Shown piece after piece: positions 16,599 through 23,927 of a stretch of DNA of 36,149 bases (position 1 is the stretch's first letter; every line of letters starts with the position of its first letter). Both the position numbers and the translations under genes were made by a program. The notes beneath the pieces were generated by a model. The model saw only the letters and a program-made list of their open reading frames with translations. It ran no database searches and was not told the DNA's origin. Source of the DNA: an uncultured Eubacteriales bacterium (GTDB taxonomy: Bacteria > Bacillota > Clostridia > Oscillospirales > Oscillospiraceae); NCBI GenBank assembly GCA_958402445.1, contig CATXTO010000019.1:1-36149 (forward strand), in the 5' to 3' direction.

Positions 16599-17630
16599 TC
16601 AAAGACCGGCATAGCGGCAGAAAATCGTTGCCGCCTGCGCCCGGGTCGCTTGATAACGCGGCAGCAGGCTGCCGTCTTTATAACCTACCAAGATTTCTTG
16701 GGCCACTGCCCACCGCATGGCCTCCAGGGCCCAGCCGGAAATCTTGCCGGCGTCCTTGAAGTCCGAAAGGTCGGCCTGGTCGGAGACATCCTCGCCGGCG
16801 GCCTTGGCGTACCGGTAGAGCATGGTGGCCATCTCCTGCCGGGTGATCCGCTTATTGGGGGAAAAGGTGGTCTGGCTGGTGCCGTTGGTCACGCCCTGCT
16901 CAAAAGCCCAGGCCACCGCAGGCGCATAATAGCTCTGGCTAGGCACATCGGTGAATTCGGTGCCCTTCTCCACGGCGGGCTCCCCGGCCAGCCGATACAC
17001 CACTGCCACAAACATGCCCCGGGTGACGCTCTCATTGGGGGCGAACTTGGTGGGAGTGGTTCCCTTAAACAGGCCCGCGTGATACGCCCGCAAAATTTCC
17101 TCCTTGGCCCAATGCTTTTCAATATCCGTAAAGGGATTGTAGACAATGGTCAATTCGTCCTTCGCCGCCTGAAGCGCCACCTTGTTTCCATCCGCGTACA
17201 GCTCCGTATTTTGTACGGCGTAGCGGACATCCTCCTGGGCGCCGGGCATTGCGGTGAACCGCAGGGTCAGCATCAGGGTCTGCTCTGCGGTAAGCCGGCT
17301 GGCTACCCAGGCGAAGGAAACCTCGCCCGCTTCCTCCCGGTTGACGCTGGAAACCCAGCCGCCGTCGGCCACTGCGGCCTCCTCCAGCTGCACCAGCTTG
17401 GGATCGTAGGTAACCAAGAAGCGGCCGTTGGTCACGTCTTTCGCCCCCTGCAGCGTTACCTGCAGCGTGGTCTCGCCGGCGTGATACGAAGCTGACAGGG
17501 CAATTTTCGCCCCCTCCTCCGCATTGCCCTGGGCTACGTCCTGTTTGCCGCTGCCCGCCGCAAGCGCGCACGGAACCGCAGACAAAATCAAGGCGAACGC
17601 CAAGAGCAATCCTATGACTCGTTTTCTCAC
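16599..17630 (-). CDS. Cohesin-like domain protein with three SLH repeats
   Basis: A 343-residue secreted protein likely fixed to the cell wall. Residues 1-25 are a signal peptide (start GTG, AAAGGA upstream). Residues about 42-163 look like a cohesin: a hydrophobic beta pattern with GRFLVTYDPKLVQLEE (69-84), GEVSFAWVA (102-110) and LMLTLRFTAMPG (119-130), the signature segments of that fold. Three SLH repeats follow (about 166-210, 226-270, 288-340): FTDIEKHWAKEEI...NESVTRGMFVAV, FTDVPSQSYYAPAV...NKRITRQEMATML, and a shorter third. SLH repeats bind pyruvylated wall polymers. The cohesin could receive the dockerin of the subtilase encoded 18 bp downstream. Cohesin versus a related carbohydrate-binding fold needs a structure check; the SLH call is secure. 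Confidence 0.85.
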   Translation of the reverse strand: MRKRVIGLLLAFALILSAVPCALAAGSGKQDVAQGNAEEGAKIALSASYHAGETTLQVTLQGAKDVTNGRFLVTYDPKLVQLEEAAVADGGWVSSVNREEAGEVSFAWVASRLTAEQTLMLTLRFTAMPGAQEDVRYAVQNTELYADGNKVALQAAKDELTIVYNPFTDIEKHWAKEEILRAYHAGLFKGTTPTKFAPNESVTRGMFVAVVYRLAGEPAVEKGTEFTDVPSQSYYAPAVAWAFEQGVTNGTSQTTFSPNKRITRQEMATMLYRYAKAAGEDVSDQADLSDFKDAGKISGWALEAMRWAVAQEILVGYKDGSLLPRYQATRAQAATIFCRYAGL

Positions 17631-17795
17631 TTCGCTCTTCCTTTCTGTGATGAATTCGATACAAAAAGCCGGCGTGATGCCACGCCAACGCGTATCTGGA
17701 CTTAGGCGGCTTCCCAGCGCATCCGCAGCGCCCTGAGCTTTATCAGTCTAAGAATACAGACATTTAAACTATCTTTTGAATAAATTGGAAGCTTT
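17631..17795 (-). promoter_or_regulatory. Structured 5' leader, candidate riboswitch or attenuator
   Basis: From the predicted start near 17795 to the GTG at 17630 the transcript has a leader of about 165 nt. It contains a helix closed by CTTAG/CTAAG (17701-17705 with 17748-17752), a small inner GC hairpin (about 17718-17732), then an intrinsic terminator (17663-17689). Conserved-looking blocks read, on the RNA strand, CAGGGC, GGGA, AGCC and GCCTAA. They occur in the same order as in c-di-GMP-I (GEMM) riboswitches, but the ACGCA core of that class is not seen, so the class stays open. Confidence 0.5.
17663..17689 (-). terminator. Intrinsic terminator inside the cohesin-SLH leader
   Basis: On the minus strand GTTGGCGTG, loop GCAT, CACGCCGGC, then TTTTT: a 9-bp stem with two G-U pairs (17668-17676 with 17681-17689). 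An outer GATAC/GTATC pair (17658-17662, 17692-17696) encloses it and the U run. Lying before the start codon, it is expected to be regulated. Confidence 0.7.
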
Positions 17796-17801
17796 ATGGA
17801 A

Positions 17802-17830
17802 ATAATAGCAAAAATAATAGAATCTGTCAA
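17802..17830 (-). promoter_or_regulatory. Strong sigma-A promoter of the cohesin-SLH/subtilase operon
   Basis: Consensus TTGACA (17825-17830), a 17-bp spacer and TATTAT (17802-17807) preceded by TGC (extended -10) on the minus strand. Confidence 0.85.
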
Positions 17831-17900
17831 CTTATTTTTTTCAATTTTGGTGAGGTTGCCAGATGATTCAAATCAACTTTTGAAATGAAGGAAGTAGGGC

Positions 17901-17929
17901 TTGTCTTAAACGGTAATTTATGGTAGGAT
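17901..17929 (+). promoter_or_regulatory. Probable promoter of the ArsR-type regulator
   Basis: TTGTCT (17901-17906), a 17-bp spacer and TAGGAT (17924-17929). It places the RNA start near 17936, downstream of an in-frame ATG at 17930, which supports the start at 17957. Confidence 0.5.
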
Positions 17930-17956
17930 ATGCATAGGTTTTTTAGGGGGTACGAC

Positions 17957-19042
17957 ATGGAAATTACATTTGAGACACAGCTAAACCCCGAGTTGGATTG
18001 CGTGCTGCTGCTTTCCGGCTATTTTGCAGGCCGGCCGGATGCGCGCCCGGTTTCCAGAAAGCTGGCGGAGATCGCATTGGAGCGTGGGCTGCCCAAGGAG
18101 GAGCTGGAGGCGCTGGCTGCGCCCATCCTAAAGCTGGAATCCTACATCCTCTCCAACCTGACCGTTCCAGAAAAGCTGCTTCGCTTCTATTTTCCCGCGG
18201 AGGAGGACTGCGCGGGAACGCAGGGCAGCGAGATCGGCGAGGCGTTCTGGTGCCTGATGTACGAGGGGGTCCGGTTCCGTGAGCTTGCCCCGGCGGATCG
18301 CTACCGGGAAAAAATGCGCTTAATCGACATGATTTTGACGCCGATGCTGAAATGCAGCCTCCCGGAGGTGCCAGACCTGTCCGCCCTGCTGGGCCTTTTG
18401 GATTCGCTGGATTGCAAAGATCATATCGCACGGGTGTGCATGAGTATTTTCCGGGACCCCGTCTCCCACCAGGAGAACTTCGAGCGGATCATCCGGGAAG
18501 CGGCGGCGCTCTACCGCCAGCAGATGCACCTGGTGCCCGCTGTGACGGAGGCGTGGGTTGCTTTCTTAAAGGCTAAAATTCGGGTGGAGGCGGATAAGCT
18601 TTATATTATGAATTTCTCCTTTCCCCTCAACACCAAAATCGTCTTCCGGCCTTCCGTTTTCGAAATATATCACATGCGGGTCTACGATATGACCGGTCCG
18701 GACCAGGCGTTTTTAGCGGTTGCCGGGATTCTGGACGATCAGGTTCTGACTTTAATTGACCGTTATGACTGCAGCGTCCCGCAGCTGGTCCAACGCCTTA
18801 AGACCGTGGCGGATTTGCGCAGAATGGAGATCATCGCCGCGCTGCAGGCCGGCCCCCTATACGTGGATGACCTCACCGACCGGCTCTCCATGTCCCCGGC
18901 GCTCATCTCCCACCACATCTCCTACCTTCTGCACGACCAGCTCATCAAGCTGGAAAAGGACGGGGCCAAAAACCGATACAGTTTGAATTACGTCCAGATT
19001 AACCAGTTTCTTCAGAATCTCCAGCGTTTCATGCGAAATTGA
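17957..19042 (+). CDS. ArsR-type winged-helix transcriptional regulator with long N-terminal domain
   Basis: A 361-residue predicted DNA-binding protein. The C-terminal part (about 275-345) is an ArsR-like winged helix: LKTVADLRRMEIIAAL, then DDLTDRLSMSPALISHH (recognition helix), LLHDQLIKLEKDG and a wing NRYSLN. The N-terminal 270 residues are mostly helical without a family I can name and may sense a ligand or mediate dimerisation; no CxC metal motif of arsenic sensors is visible. The start is the ATG at 17957 with AGGGGG upstream; a start at 17930 would precede the promoter-predicted RNA start. It is transcribed away from the cohesin-SLH/subtilase operon across 326 bp holding both promoters, so it is a candidate regulator of that operon. 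Function beyond DNA binding is inference. Confidence 0.8.
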   Translation: MEITFETQLNPELDCVLLLSGYFAGRPDARPVSRKLAEIALERGLPKEELEALAAPILKLESYILSNLTVPEKLLRFYFPAEEDCAGTQGSEIGEAFWCLMYEGVRFRELAPADRYREKMRLIDMILTPMLKCSLPEVPDLSALLGLLDSLDCKDHIARVCMSIFRDPVSHQENFERIIREAAALYRQQMHLVPAVTEAWVAFLKAKIRVEADKLYIMNFSFPLNTKIVFRPSVFEIYHMRVYDMTGPDQAFLAVAGILDDQVLTLIDRYDCSVPQLVQRLKTVADLRRMEIIAALQAGPLYVDDLTDRLSMSPALISHHISYLLHDQLIKLEKDGAKNRYSLNYVQINQFLQNLQRFMRN

Positions 19043-19157
19043 CGGGTGGGTTCAAAAATACGGCTGCACGTGGCCGTCAGATCCCCGCGCGCCCTACAGC
19101 ACGCCAATTCCGCCCCATCTGGTCTGGAGAGGGCAAGATCTGCCAGTTAAAAATGAT

Positions 19158-19190
19158 GAGCCGCTTCGCAGTGCGAAGCGGCTCTATTCT
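19158..19190. terminator. 12-bp hairpin terminator after the ArsR gene
   Basis: GAGCCGCTTCGC (19158-19169), loop AGT, GCGAAGCGGCTC (19173-19184), then TATTCT. The minus side reads ATCATTTTT, so it may work in both directions. Confidence 0.7.
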
Positions 19191-19422
19191 ATCTGATCCG
19201 GAAGCCCACACAAGCGGCGAGCAGCCGTTCTCTCCCAGTCTTACCGTTGGGCCTTGAGATAAAAATCCGGCGCCGCGCAGCAACGTCGGAGTGTTCTCTC
19301 TTTCAAAACGATGCCCTGCGTTCAAAGCCGGCCGCTCCGCGTTTGCCCCACATTTTCACAATTGCACGGCGCTTTCTATCCTCGACGCGCGGTATCATTC
19401 TGTCCATCTCTTTGACGGCTCC
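19191..19422. other. Intergenic stretch without recognised gene
   Basis: Short overlapping reading frames exist on both strands, but none has a good ribosome site or a recognisable product. I see nothing further here. Confidence 0.5.
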
Positions 19423-19608
19423 CTATGCAGGCGGGTCTTTCAGAGACTCCTCGGGGCTTTCGCCAATTGACTCCAGGCCACGCTGAATCAAAAACCGAAG
19501 CATTTCCGCCTCCGGCCTGTTATAAAACTGCGCCTGCTTCAACTTATCCAGGCTGATTTCCAGATCCGGGGGCAAGGAAATCGTAAAACGCTTTCGATTT
19601 CCGTCCAT
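19423..19608 (-). CDS. Ribbon-helix-helix DNA-binding protein (Arc/CopG-like)
   Basis: A 61-residue protein with the RHH pattern: an N-terminal beta strand KRFTISLPP (6-14), helix 1 LEISLDKLKQAQF, the turn NRPEAEM and helix 2 LRFLIQRGLE. Such proteins dimerise, insert paired strands in the DNA major groove and usually repress their own promoter. The ATG follows GGAGG by 7 nt. A near-perfect promoter carrying operator-like repeats lies upstream, and a second RHH gene is transcribed divergently. No toxin gene is adjacent, so a toxin-antitoxin role is not supported. Confidence 0.8.
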   Translation of the reverse strand: MDGNRKRFTISLPPDLEISLDKLKQAQFYNRPEAEMLRFLIQRGLESIGESPEESLKDPPA

Positions 19609-19624
19609 CTCTGCACCTCCTTGC

Positions 19625-19641
19625 GGTTCATCGGTTCACTG
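19625..19641. promoter_or_regulatory. Operator copy A of the RHH pair
   Basis: Tandem half-sites GGTTCATCGGTTCACTG, two GTTCA cores 8 bp apart, just downstream of the predicted start of the leftward RHH transcript. The same tandem occurs at 19664-19679 and a single half-site at 19727-19735. Confidence 0.65.
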
Positions 19642-19654
19642 CACGTTTTACCCT

Positions 19655-19683
19655 ATTATAGATGTTCACCGGTTCACTGTCAA
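19655..19683 (-). promoter_or_regulatory. Consensus promoter of the leftward RHH gene with embedded operator
   Basis: TTGACA (19678-19683), 17 bp, TATAAT (19655-19660) on the minus strand. The spacer is almost filled by operator copy B, GTTCACCGGTTCACTG (19664-19679), which also touches the -35, so bound protein would block RNA polymerase. Confidence 0.85.
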
Positions 19684-19715
19684 TCAATTTTTAAGAATTG
19701 GAAGAAAAAGTATGC

Positions 19716-19744
19716 TTTACATTCCTGGTTCACTGATGTATCAT
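19716..19744 (+). promoter_or_regulatory. Promoter of the rightward RHH gene with operator half-site
   Basis: TTTACA (19716-19721), 17 bp, TATCAT (19739-19744). The spacer contains GGTTCACTG (19727-19735), the same word as in the leftward promoter. The predicted leader is only about 15 nt, but includes GGAGG (19752-19756). Confidence 0.65.
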
Positions 19745-19765
19745 ATATCTTGGAGGTGAATTGGA

Positions 19766-19957
19766 ATGGCAACTGAAAGACCCAGATACACCGTATCCGT
19801 AGACAATGAGATGTTTCAGCAAATCGAAGATTTCCGGTTTGAACGGAGATTCAATACCCGATCGGAAGCAACGGTCGAATTGATTCGCCTTGGTCTCAAA
19901 GCCTTAAATCAGGAACAGCAGGCAACCTCGGAAACTGACGGCCCTGCGCTCAAATAG
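19766..19957 (+). CDS. Second ribbon-helix-helix DNA-binding protein
   Basis: A 63-residue RHH protein: strand PRYTVSVDN (5-13), helix EMFQQIEDFRFERRF, turn NTRSEATVE, helix LIRLGLKALNQ. GGAGG lies 9 nt before the ATG. It is divergent from the other RHH gene, shares operator words with it, and differs from it in sequence, so the pair is not a recent duplicate. Likely a small transcriptional regulator; other targets are unknown. Confidence 0.8.
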   Translation: MATERPRYTVSVDNEMFQQIEDFRFERRFNTRSEATVELIRLGLKALNQEQQATSETDGPALK

Positions 19958-19997
19958 CGCAGGTGCAGCCAGGGACAGGTGATCGGACAATCGGAAA

Positions 19998-20035
19998 ACG
20001 CCGCGGCAATCGACCTGAAAGCGGCCGTCTTTTTT
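19998..20035 (+). terminator. Probable terminator of the rightward RHH gene
   Basis: ACGCCGC (19998-20004) pairs with GCGGCCGT (20021-20028) with one bulged C, followed by CTTTTTT. 20036-20215 holds no supported gene. Confidence 0.55.
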
Positions 20036-20215
20036 CTAGCCCAGCAATTCCATAATTCCCCAGGACGGGTATAATCTGGGCGCGCTTGCGCATCTGAGTT
20101 TGCAGTCCTGTCGGCCCCGCCATTTCCCTCCGGCTCAAAGTGCTCGGGGGCGCGCCCGGCGGGCTGCGCTCAAACGCGCCTTTTCCCCTTTTGCACTTCA
20201 GAGACTCCTATGCCG

Positions 20216-20268
20216 GAAACCATCTAAGGCCCTGATGCGCGGCGCGCATCAGGGCCTTAGATGGTTTC
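20216..20268. repeat. Perfect 25-bp inverted repeat with 3-bp centre
   Basis: 20216-20240 is the exact reverse complement of 20244-20268, separated by GGC. No U tract follows on either strand and no gene lies inside. The 20269-20384 stretch beside it holds nothing recognisable. Confidence 0.9.
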
Positions 20269-20384
20269 ACCGTTACAGCCGCAAATCCCCACCCATTCGA
20301 ACAAAGATTTGCGGCCGCTGCATCTCTGCTCCTCCCCAAACCGGACCCGCTGACTTTGGTTTGGGTCGCAATTCCTAAAACGGG

Positions 20385-20780
20385 TGTGGGGGCGGCCCGC
20401 GGCCACCCGCCGGAGAATCTCCCGGTCCTGCCGGGCTTGGCGGGCGAGCGCAGCTCGCCCCTACAGGGAGCACAACGTTTCCTGCGGATGTGGGGACGGC
20501 CCGCGGCCACTCGCCGGAGAATTTCCCGGTCCTGCCGGGCTTGGCGGGCGAGCGCAGCTCGCCCCTACAGGAAGTACAACGTTTCCTGCGGATTTAGGGG
20601 CGGCCCGCGGCCGCCCGCGGGAGAATCTCCCGGTCCCGCCGGGCTTGGCGGGCGAGCACAGCTCGCCCCTACAGGGAGCACAACGTTTCCTGCGGATGTG
20701 GGGACGGCCCGCGGCCACCCGCCGGAGAATCTCCCGGTCCTGCCGGGCTTGGCGGGCGAGCGCAGCTCGCCCCTACAGGA
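20385..20780. repeat. Tandem array, 104-bp unit, about 3.8 copies
   Basis: The word CGGCCCGCGG recurs at 20393, 20497, 20601 and 20705, exactly 104 bp apart. Each unit holds a GGGCGAGC-N3-GCTCGCCC palindrome with a CCCTACAGG edge, a CGGCCCGCGGCC block and CAACGTTTCCTGCGGAT. Copies differ at a few bases only. It lies 34 bp past the ileS stop codon and may act as its transcript end. Confidence 0.9.
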
Positions 20781-20814
20781 TTGCAAATATTTTCCCTACG
20801 TTTCTCTCTGCGGG

Positions 20815-23616
20815 CTACAGCTCCGTCTCCAGCCGGGCCACCACCCCGGCGCAGCGGGGACACAGGCCCGTCTCATCCGCCTGCTGGCTGTGCATCCAGC
20901 AGCGGGGACACCGGGTCCCCCGGGCCTCGGTGACGCCGATCACCAGGCCAGGAAAATTCAACCCCGTACCCCGGGTGGCCTGCTCCGGAGCTTTCTCCCT
21001 GGCGCAGGAGGACACGATGCACAGCTCCGCCAAATCCAGCCCGCCCACAGCCTCCAGGGCCGCCCGGGCCGCTTCATCCGTATCCTCCAAGGACACGTGG
21101 GCCTCCAGAGCTTTGCCAATGCGCTTTTCCGCCCGGGCCGTCTCCAGGACTCCATTGACGTCCTGTCGAAGCCGGATAGCCGTGTCCCACTTCTCCATGT
21201 CCGCCGGCGGCAGGGCGTAGGCGGCGCAGTCCTGGGGCATCCGGTTGAGCAGGATGTTGCGGGGATCATCTCCCGCCCGATGGGGCATGGCCTGCCAGAT
21301 CTCGTCGCAGGTGAAGGCCAGGATAGGGGCAAAAAGCTTCGCCATGGCGTCTACAATGAGGTATAGCGCAGTCTGCGCCGAGCGGCGCTTGAGCCCGTCC
21401 CGGTCCTCGCAGTACAGCCGATCCTTGAGAATATCCAGATAGAACGCGGACAGCTCCACCACACAGAAGTCATTGACGGCGTGGGCGACCACGTGAAAAT
21501 CAAAGTCGTCATAGGCTCGCCGGCAGGTTCGAATGAGCGCGTCCAGCCGCGTCAAAGCCCAACGGTCCAACTCCAGCATGTCCTGGGGCTCCACCAGCAG
21601 GTCCGGGTCAAACCCGTTCAGGTTGCCCAGGCAATACCGGGCCGTGTTGCGGAATTTCAGGTAGTTCTGGCTCAGCTGCCGGAAGATCTCCTTGGAGCAG
21701 CGCACGTCGGCGTGATAATCCGAGGAGCCGGCCCACAGGCGCACCAGGTCCGCGCCGTACTCCTTAATCAGCTGATTGGGATCCATGCCGTTGCCCAGGG
21801 ATTTGTGCATGGCCTTGCCCTCGCCGTCCACGGTCCAGCCGTGGGTGATGACCGTCCGGTAGGGCGCGCCCGCGCCCAGAGCGCCCACGGCGGTGAGCAG
21901 ACTGGACTGGAACCAGCCCCGATATTGGTCCGCCCCCTCCAGATATACGTCCGCGGGCCACTGCTCCGGATGATCCCGGCGCAGGGAGGCGATATGGGTG
22001 GAGCCGGAGTCGAACCAGCCGTCCAGGGTATCGGTCTCTTTCCCAAATTCGGTTCCGCCGCAATGGGGGCAACGCAATCCCGCTGGGATGAGGTCCATGG
22101 CGTCCCGGTCAAACCAGACGTTGGAGCCCAGCTCCCCAAAAAGCCGGCTGATGTGGTCGATGGTCTCGGGGGTACACACGGGCTTTCCACAGTCCTTGCA
22201 ATAAAACACAGGGATGGGCAGGCCCCACCGGCGCTGCCGGCTGATGCACCAGTCCGCCCGCTCCCGGAGCATGGCGATCATCCGGTCCTTGCCCCAGGCG
22301 GGCAGCCACCGGACGGTCTCGCAGGCTGCCACGGCCTGATCCTTAAAGGACTCCACAGAGCAGAACCACTGAGGCGTGGCCCGGAAGATGATGGGGCTCT
22401 TGCACCGCCAGCAATGGGGATAGGAGTGCACCATCTCCTCGGACGCAAACAGGGCCCCGGTGGCATCCAGATCCCTTACAATAGCCTCGTTGGAAACGGC
22501 GTAGTACAGGCCCGCGTAGGGGCCCGCGGCTTCGGTCTGATAGCCCCGGTCGTCCACGGGCACCACCAGGTCAATCTGATACCGCCGGCAGGTCCGGTAA
22601 TCGTCGGCGCCGAAGCCCGGGGCGGTGTGCACGCAGCCCGTGCCAGAATCCATGGTGACGTAGTCCGCGGTGACCAGAAGGCTGTCCCGGTCCAGGAAGG
22701 GGTGTCGGGCGGTCATATACTCCAGGAAGGCTCCGGGGAACGAGGTCAAAGTCCGATAGTCCTTCACGCCGCCGGCGGCCATGGTCTTCTCCGCCAGAGC
22801 CTGGGCCACCAGATACCGCTCCCCCCCCGCCGTCTCCAGAAGGACATAGGGCTCCGCCGGATTCACCGCAATGGCCAAGTTGCCGGGCAGAGTCCAGGGG
22901 GTGGTGGTCCAGATGAGGACAAAGGTGTTGGCCGGGCCTCCGTAGGGAGCCAGCTTTCCCTGGTCGTCCCCCAGGGCAAATTTTACATAGATGGACGTGC
23001 ATTTGTCGTCGGCATACTCAATTTCCGCTTCGGCCAAGGCGGTCTCGTCCTTGGGGCACCAGTACACCGGCTTGAGGCCCTTGTAAATGTAGCCCTTCTG
23101 GAACATGGCGCCGAACACCTTGACCTCCTCAGCCTCAAACTCCTTGCTCATGGTTTTGTAGGGGTGAGCCCAGTCCCCCACCACCCCCAGCCGGCGGAAT
23201 CCGGCCATCTGCCGGTCGAGATAGTCCTGGGCAAAGGCTTGGCATGCGGAGCGGAACGCCGAGACGGGCATGTTCTTATGATTGAGCTTGTTTTTCTTGA
23301 TGATGGCCGACTCGATGGGCATGCCGTGGTTATCCCAGCCGGGGACGTAGGGGGTGCAGTAGCCCCGCATGGCGTAGCTGCGGACGATAAAGTCCTTTAG
23401 GGTCTTGTTCAGGGCGTGGCCCATGTGCAGGTCCCCGTTGGAGAAGGGGGGGCCGTCGTGGAGCACGAACCGGGGGCCGTCTGCGTTCTTCCGCAGGAGC
23501 TCGCCGTACAGGTCCTGCTCCTCCCACCGGGCCAGCATCTGCGGCTCCCGGTTGGGAAGTCCCGCCTTCATGGGGAAATCGGTCTTGGGCAACTGGATGG
23601 TCTTGTTGTAATCCAT
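20815..23616 (-). CDS. ileS: Isoleucyl-tRNA synthetase
   Basis: Class I synthetase that charges tRNA-Ile in the cytosol, with an editing domain that removes mischarged Val. The 933-residue protein has the HIGH motif as HMGH (64-67) in PPFSNGDLHMGH, the KMSKS loop as AMHKSLGN (M603-N609), the connective editing region between them (WTTTPWTLPGN and the TGCVHTAPGFG segment), and a C-terminal zinc knuckle CPRCWMHS...GLCPRC. The start is the ATG at 23616, 9 nt after GGAGG. The open frame continues 32 codons upstream, but that part is the T-box terminator. This is the short bacterial type of IleRS. It is controlled by the T-box leader directly upstream. Confidence 0.97.
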   Translation of the reverse strand: MDYNKTIQLPKTDFPMKAGLPNREPQMLARWEEQDLYGELLRKNADGPRFVLHDGPPFSNGDLHMGHALNKTLKDFIVRSYAMRGYCTPYVPGWDNHGMPIESAIIKKNKLNHKNMPVSAFRSACQAFAQDYLDRQMAGFRRLGVVGDWAHPYKTMSKEFEAEEVKVFGAMFQKGYIYKGLKPVYWCPKDETALAEAEIEYADDKCTSIYVKFALGDDQGKLAPYGGPANTFVLIWTTTPWTLPGNLAIAVNPAEPYVLLETAGGERYLVAQALAEKTMAAGGVKDYRTLTSFPGAFLEYMTARHPFLDRDSLLVTADYVTMDSGTGCVHTAPGFGADDYRTCRRYQIDLVVPVDDRGYQTEAAGPYAGLYYAVSNEAIVRDLDATGALFASEEMVHSYPHCWRCKSPIIFRATPQWFCSVESFKDQAVAACETVRWLPAWGKDRMIAMLRERADWCISRQRRWGLPIPVFYCKDCGKPVCTPETIDHISRLFGELGSNVWFDRDAMDLIPAGLRCPHCGGTEFGKETDTLDGWFDSGSTHIASLRRDHPEQWPADVYLEGADQYRGWFQSSLLTAVGALGAGAPYRTVITHGWTVDGEGKAMHKSLGNGMDPNQLIKEYGADLVRLWAGSSDYHADVRCSKEIFRQLSQNYLKFRNTARYCLGNLNGFDPDLLVEPQDMLELDRWALTRLDALIRTCRRAYDDFDFHVVAHAVNDFCVVELSAFYLDILKDRLYCEDRDGLKRRSAQTALYLIVDAMAKLFAPILAFTCDEIWQAMPHRAGDDPRNILLNRMPQDCAAYALPPADMEKWDTAIRLRQDVNGVLETARAEKRIGKALEAHVSLEDTDEAARAALEAVGGLDLAELCIVSSCAREKAPEQATRGTGLNFPGLVIGVTEARGTRCPRCWMHSQQADETGLCPRCAGVVARLETEL

Positions 23617-23656
23617 GGGTGTTTTCCTCCAATTCATACATGATAAAACTACAAAT

Positions 23657-23910
23657 AAAAAAAACGCCCTCTGCCTCCAAAGAGACAAAGGGCCGGGCCT
23701 CTGCGGTACCACTCTTCTTCCGGGTCGCCCCGGCGCTTCTGGACGGGATATCGGCCGTCAACCGGCCCGGCCTACGTGTCGGGGCTTGCGCCCCGGTTCG
23801 GCCAGGCTGCTCCGAGGGGATACGACGGACCCGCCGCGCTGCCTCGCACCGGCCGGCAGCTCTCTTCAGACGGGTGGGGACCGTCGCCTGTCCTCATCTA
23901 CGCATGGATC
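23657..23910 (-). promoter_or_regulatory. T-box leader (isoleucine-responsive) of ileS
   Basis: The T-box sequence AGAGTGGTACCGC lies at 23703-23715 (minus strand). Beyond it comes a terminator: a 12-bp stem (23666-23677 with 23682-23693) and eight U residues (23657-23664). Further 5' is a long GC-rich stem I region with an AGAGAG element and a likely specifier ATC at 23819-23821, matching isoleucine. Uncharged tRNA-Ile should stabilise the antiterminator and raise ileS expression. No separate promoter was recognised between divIVA and this leader. Confidence 0.9.
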
Positions 23911-23927
23911 CATATTCCGTTTTCGTC

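Noticed and set aside
19423..19957. Toxin-antitoxin module
   Set aside because: Both small proteins are RHH DNA-binding types; no toxin-sized partner overlaps or follows either gene.
20385..20780. CRISPR-like array
   Set aside because: The whole 104-bp unit is conserved with no unique spacers, and no cas gene is present. The same applies to the 70-bp array at the right end.
20100..20814. Several short ORFs across the 104-bp array on both strands
   Set aside because: They only translate the repeat units and give low-complexity Pro/Arg/Gly peptides.
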